Assembly: GCF_004011825.1 (NCBI RefSeq)
Contig: NZ_RKLO01000001.1
Coordinates: 643,575-707,574, forward strand
Length of the DNA: 64,000 bases
DNA from: Rhodococcus xishaensis
GTDB lineage: Bacteria; Actinomycetota; Actinomycetes; Mycobacteriales; Mycobacteriaceae
Direction of reading: 5' to 3'
The position numbers were made by a program, and so were the translations under genes. The notes beneath the pieces are model-generated. The model was not told where the DNA came from. It was given only the letters and a program-made list of their open reading frames with translations, and made no database searches. This document shows positions 61,166 through 64,000 of the stretch, in pieces (the stretch's first letter is position 1; the number at the start of each line of letters is the position of its first letter).

Positions 61166-62025
61166 GACCTTGCTCCGATCCACAGTGCTGCACCGACGAC
61201 AGCGACGATGCCGACGACCCAAGCCACGACTCCCTCGGACGACGGTCCGAGACCGCCGAGGCCGTAGCCACCCGGGTCCGCAACCTCGCTCGAGTGCTTG
61301 ACGTAGGCGATGATGTCCTCCTTCTCCTCGAGCGTCAGCTGACGATCGGAGAACTTGGGCATGTTCTGGGGGCCGGTGACCATGGCGGTATAGATCTGCT
61401 GCTCGTTGGCCGGATCCAGAACGGGCGCGTACTTGCCGGAGGACAACGCGCCGCCGCGGCCGGTGAAGTTGTGACACGACGCGCAGTTCATGCGGAACAG
61501 CTCGCTGCCGCGTGCGATGTCGTTGCCGCGCAACGACGACTGCGCGATCTCGCCGTTCTCGTCGCGGATGACGGTCGGGCCGCCACCCTGCGACTGGACG
61601 TAGGCGCCGATGGCGTCGGTCTGGCGGGCGTCGAACTTGGCGGGCTTGCGGGAAGCCTGCGCCTCGTTGCGGACGGCCGGCATACGACCGGACGATACCT
61701 GGAAGTACACGGCCGCCTCGCCGACACCGATCAAGCTGGGGCCGCGGTCCTGGACACCCTGCAGGTTCGCACCGTGGCAGGTGATGCAGGAGGTGTCGTA
61801 GAGCTGCTTGCCCTCGCGGATCAATGCCGCGGAGTCTTCGTCCGCTGTGGCGACCTGCGGCGTAGGCGTGAGCGCGGATGCGAGGAATCCAGCGCTGACC
61901 AGTCCCATCATGAGGATCAGCGCGCCTGTGACGCGACGGCGCAGCTTGCGCTGGCGGCGCGCCTTGGCGGCTGTGGCTCGGCTGGGCATGTCACCCTCGA
62001 TTGCGGGAGGGGGGGATGAACTCAT
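61162..62025 (-). CDS. qcrC: Dihaem cytochrome c QcrC
   Basis: A 287-residue membrane-anchored cytochrome cc with two CxxCH motifs (C80-H84 CITCH and C181-H185 CASCH) after a basic N-terminus and membrane helix (33-55), and a C-terminal helix. It carries electrons directly to the aa3 oxidase in this supercomplex, so no free cytochrome c is needed. Start ATG 62025 has a weak ribosome-binding site; a second ATG at 61989 is possible. Second gene of the ctaE-qcrC-qcrA-qcrB operon. Confidence 0.95.
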   Translation of the reverse strand: MSSSPPPAIEGDMPSRATAAKARRQRKLRRRVTGALILMMGLVSAGFLASALTPTPQVATADEDSAALIREGKQLYDTSCITCHGANLQGVQDRGPSLIGVGEAAVYFQVSSGRMPAVRNEAQASRKPAKFDARQTDAIGAYVQSQGGGPTVIRDENGEIAQSSLRGNDIARGSELFRMNCASCHNFTGRGGALSSGKYAPVLDPANEQQIYTAMVTGPQNMPKFSDRQLTLEEKEDIIAYVKHSSEVADPGGYGLGGLGPSSEGVVAWVVGIVAVVGAALWIGARS

Positions 62026-62094
62026 CTGTATCTGTATCCCTTTGGTATCTCGGGACGGCTGAAGCGTCAGGGGGCAGCCTGGTCGTTCAGCTGG

Positions 62095-62706
62095 CTAACG
62101 GATGAAATAAATCGTGGCGAACAGGCCGATCCACACAATGTCGACGAAGTGCCAGTAGTACGAAACAACGATCGCCGCAGTGGCCTGTGCAGGCGTGAAC
62201 TTGCTGACCTTGGTGCGGACGATCAAGAAGACGAACGCAATCAGACCACCGATGACGTGCAGGCCGTGGAAGCCGGTCGTCATGTAGAAGACCGAGCCGT
62301 AGACGCTGCTCGAGATCGTGGTGCCGTCCTGCACCAGGGCGATGTACTCGTAGCCCTGGCCGAGCACGAAGAAGGTGCCCATCACGAGAGTGAGGATGTA
62401 CCACCGCCGCAGGCCGTAGACGTCACCCCGCTCCGCAGCGAAGACGCCCATCTGGCAGGTGAAGGACGACGCGATCAGCACCAGCGTCACCGGCACGGCC
62501 AACGCGAGGTTGAGATGGGTCGGCTCCGGCGGCCAGTTCCCATTCGCCTGCGCTCGTGCAACGAAATACATGGCGAAGAGCCCTGCGAAGAACATGAGCT
62601 CGCTTGACAACCACACGATAGTGCCGACGCTGACCATGTTTGGCCGGTTCAGCGAGTGCACGCGCTGGGTGATTGCCGATCCTGAAGTCCCTACTGCGCT
62701 CGTCAC
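62095..62706 (-). CDS. ctaE: Cytochrome c oxidase subunit III CtaE
   Basis: A 203-residue membrane protein with about five helices and the family patterns [30 protein letters not shown] and [12 protein letters not shown]. It is first in the operon with qcrCAB, in the standard actinobacterial order. The GTG start at 62706 has no clear ribosome-binding site. Confidence 0.95.
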   Translation of the reverse strand: MTSAVGTSGSAITQRVHSLNRPNMVSVGTIVWLSSELMFFAGLFAMYFVARAQANGNWPPEPTHLNLALAVPVTLVLIASSFTCQMGVFAAERGDVYGLRRWYILTLVMGTFFVLGQGYEYIALVQDGTTISSSVYGSVFYMTTGFHGLHVIGGLIAFVFLIVRTKVSKFTPAQATAAIVVSYYWHFVDIVWIGLFATIYFIR

Positions 62707-62832
62707 GCACTGAAGTATGACGCCTTGTCGTAAAAGGCGGTAATCCGGGTCCTAACTCAGTGCGTCTGAGCACGTCATAAGCCGTTCGACCGGGGTGGGC
62801 GCCGTTCTCGGCCGACGTGACAATGTAGGCAC

Positions 62833-63276
62833 ATGGAACTCCGGCGCGGCATGGCTCGTTTGATAGGCGGAGTTCTGTCTCGACGCGCCCCGGCGCGACT
62901 GGACCGCACCCGCTCCGACCTGGTCGTGGTGGTCTCGGGTTTCGACGATGCGGAGGCATGCTCTACGGCGCTCGAACGTGGCATCGAAGACGACCCGGTG
63001 TGGGTCGTGGACGCAGACGCCGTGCTCCGTCACCACCTGCGTCTGCCGGCCGACGCCGTCCGGGGCGTACTAGATATCGCGGCCCAGGACGGCTACGCGC
63101 CGACCAGTGCTCCGGAGTCGGTGGCAGACGGTGTCGTCGTGCTCCGGCTCGAACGGGTCCAGGTGCTCGATGCCTTGCATTGCTCGCAGGAGCGCTCCCG
63201 AATGGTGGGTCTGGCGCAGCGACACGGCGGCACAGCGCTCGGCTGGGAGGGGCTGCAGCCGCACGCGGCACCCTGA
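62833..63276 (+). CDS. Conserved hypothetical protein (147 residues)
   Basis: A soluble protein with a central VVVVSGFDDAEACSTALERG strand-helix unit and a DDPVWVVDADAVLRHHLR segment. Placed between ctaE and trpD, where many mycolic-acid actinobacteria carry a similar gene. I do not recognise the family. Reads toward trpD with 78 bp spacing. Confidence 0.7.
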   Translation: MELRRGMARLIGGVLSRRAPARLDRTRSDLVVVVSGFDDAEACSTALERGIEDDPVWVVDADAVLRHHLRLPADAVRGVLDIAAQDGYAPTSAPESVADGVVVLRLERVQVLDALHCSQERSRMVGLAQRHGGTALGWEGLQPHAAP

Positions 63277-63354
63277 CTCCGGGCGTCGCGCACTAGGCTG
63301 CGGTGCGACTAGGCTCCACCGAGCGGTCGGTGGGCGAATGGCAGGAGGGGTCGG

Positions 63355-64000
63355 ATGGTGCGGCGGTCGGCAGCACAAGGCATGGAGCGAGCGGCGGGCG
63401 CGACCGACCGGAGCTGGCCGGCCGTCCTCGGTGCGCTCACCGACGGCCGTGACCTCACCGCCGCCGATACCGCGTGGGCGATGGACGAGATCATGTCCGA
63501 CAACGCGACCTCCGCGCAGATCGCGGCCTTCGGCGTCGCCCTGAAGATGAAGGGCCCGACGCCGGCCGAGTTGCGAGGCCTCGCCGACTCGATGCTCGAG
63601 CACGCCCGCCAGGTGCCGGTCTCGTCGGACGTGGTCGACATCGTGGGCACCGGCGGCGATCGCTCGCACACGGTCAACATTTCGACAATGGCATCGATCG
63701 TCGTGGCTGCGTCCGGCCTCCGTGTCGTCAAGCACGGCAACCGGGCGGCGTCGTCGAAGAGCGGCGGCGCAGACGTCCTCGAGGCGCTCGGTGTGCACAT
63801 CAACCTCGGCGCGGCGGAGGTTGCGCGGTGCGTCGAGGAAGTCGGTATCGGCTTCTGCTTCGCCCCGGTCTTCCATCCGGCGCTGCGGTTCGCGGGAGCA
63901 CCGCGCAAGGAGATCGGTATCCCGACGGTGTTCAACGTTCTCGGGCCGCTGACCAACCCGGCGCGTCCGCGGGCGGGCCTGATCGGGTGCGCCTTCGATG
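63355..64000 (+). CDS. trpD: Anthranilate phosphoribosyltransferase TrpD, 3' end outside window
   Basis: Second step of tryptophan synthesis: anthranilate plus PRPP. The visible 215 codons contain the PRPP-binding [18 protein letters not shown], the [21 protein letters not shown] motif and [14 protein letters not shown] 63355 is chosen because GGAGGGG lies 4 bases upstream; ATG 63382 is a second option. The gene continues past base 64000. Confidence 0.96.
   Translation, partial: MVRRSAAQGMERAAGATDRSWPAVLGALTDGRDLTAADTAWAMDEIMSDNATSAQIAAFGVALKMKGPTPAELRGLADSMLEHARQVPVSSDVVDIVGTGGDRSHTVNISTMASIVVAASGLRVVKHGNRAASSKSGGADVLEALGVHINLGAAEVARCVEEVGIGFCFAPVFHPALRFAGAPRKEIGIPTVFNVLGPLTNPARPRAGLIGCAFD

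Overview
The window is a contiguous piece of a GC-rich chromosome from a mycolic-acid actinobacterium, most likely Rhodococcus or a close relative (Nocardia and Gordonia not excluded). I base this on the gene content (DlaT-type E2, GlnE, PtpA, a Hip1/CaeA-like hydrolase, an AdoK-type kinase, the qcrCAB/cta bcc-aa3 genes) and on gene order. From the aceE edge to trpD the order follows the Mycobacterium tuberculosis segment Rv2241 to Rv2192 as I remember it: aceE, DUF3052, ahpE, cobD, SURF1, ptpA, ptkA, cobC, nif3, Zn-ribbon, RNaseH-phosphatase, CHAD, panB, caeA, glnA2, glnE, glnA1, RDD, DUF4191, lipA, lipB, epimerase, dlaT, pepA, gcvT, ilvE, cobS, cobT, DUF3043, glycerate kinase, HesB, adoK, asnB, ctaC, ctaF, qcrB, qcrA, qcrC, ctaE, trpD. 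The species was not determined.

Layout. 1-3.7 kb: aceE (cut by the window edge), a DUF3052 protein, ahpE and tRNA-Val(TAC). 3.7-8.7 kb: an accessory block beside the tRNA with a flavodoxin-like reductase, a haloalkane dehalogenase, and an overlapping pair of metallo-beta-lactamase-fold hydrolase and CobW-type G3E GTPase. 8.7-16.7 kb: a phosphatase, cobD, the SURF1-ptpA-ptkA operon, and the cobC-nif3-Zn ribbon-RNaseH/phosphatase operon. 16.7-24.2 kb: transporters, DUF1697, rnpB with its terminator, two small ORFs, CHAD, proline iminopeptidase and a lipoprotein. 24.2-37.2 kb: panB, caeA, the nitrogen genes glnA2-glnE and glnA1, a GntR regulator, an ABM monooxygenase, an NlpC/P60 protein, a 140-bp glnA fragment, and a repeat-bearing membrane protein. 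37-43 kb: lipA, lipB, an epimerase and dlaT. 43-53.5 kb: pepA, gcvT, ilvE, cobS-cobT-cobU, glycerate kinase, HesB and adoK. 53.5-64 kb: asnB, ctaC-ctaF, a haloacid dehalogenase-like protein, ctaE-qcrCAB, and the start of trpD.

Several pathways are grouped here. aceE and dlaT supply E1 and E2 of pyruvate dehydrogenase, and lipB and lipA make the E2 cofactor. GlnE would control the adenylylatable GlnA1 but probably not GlnA2, which lacks the target tyrosine; both glnA genes carry a GlnR-like box. CobD, the PLP enzyme CobC, CobU, CobS, CobT and the alpha-ribazole-phosphatase-like domain of the RNase H fusion cover the late steps of cobalamin assembly. SURF1, CtaC/E/F and QcrCAB cover most of the respiratory supercomplex.

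The most distinctive features are a series of short (15-54 bp) tandem duplications, mostly at gene edges, including duplicated stop codons, a duplicated ribosome-binding site and a 5 x 8-residue tail on CobT; the decayed glnA fragment 1.6 kb from intact glnA1; the MBL hydrolase/CobW pair; and a probable 34-residue protein beside rnpB.
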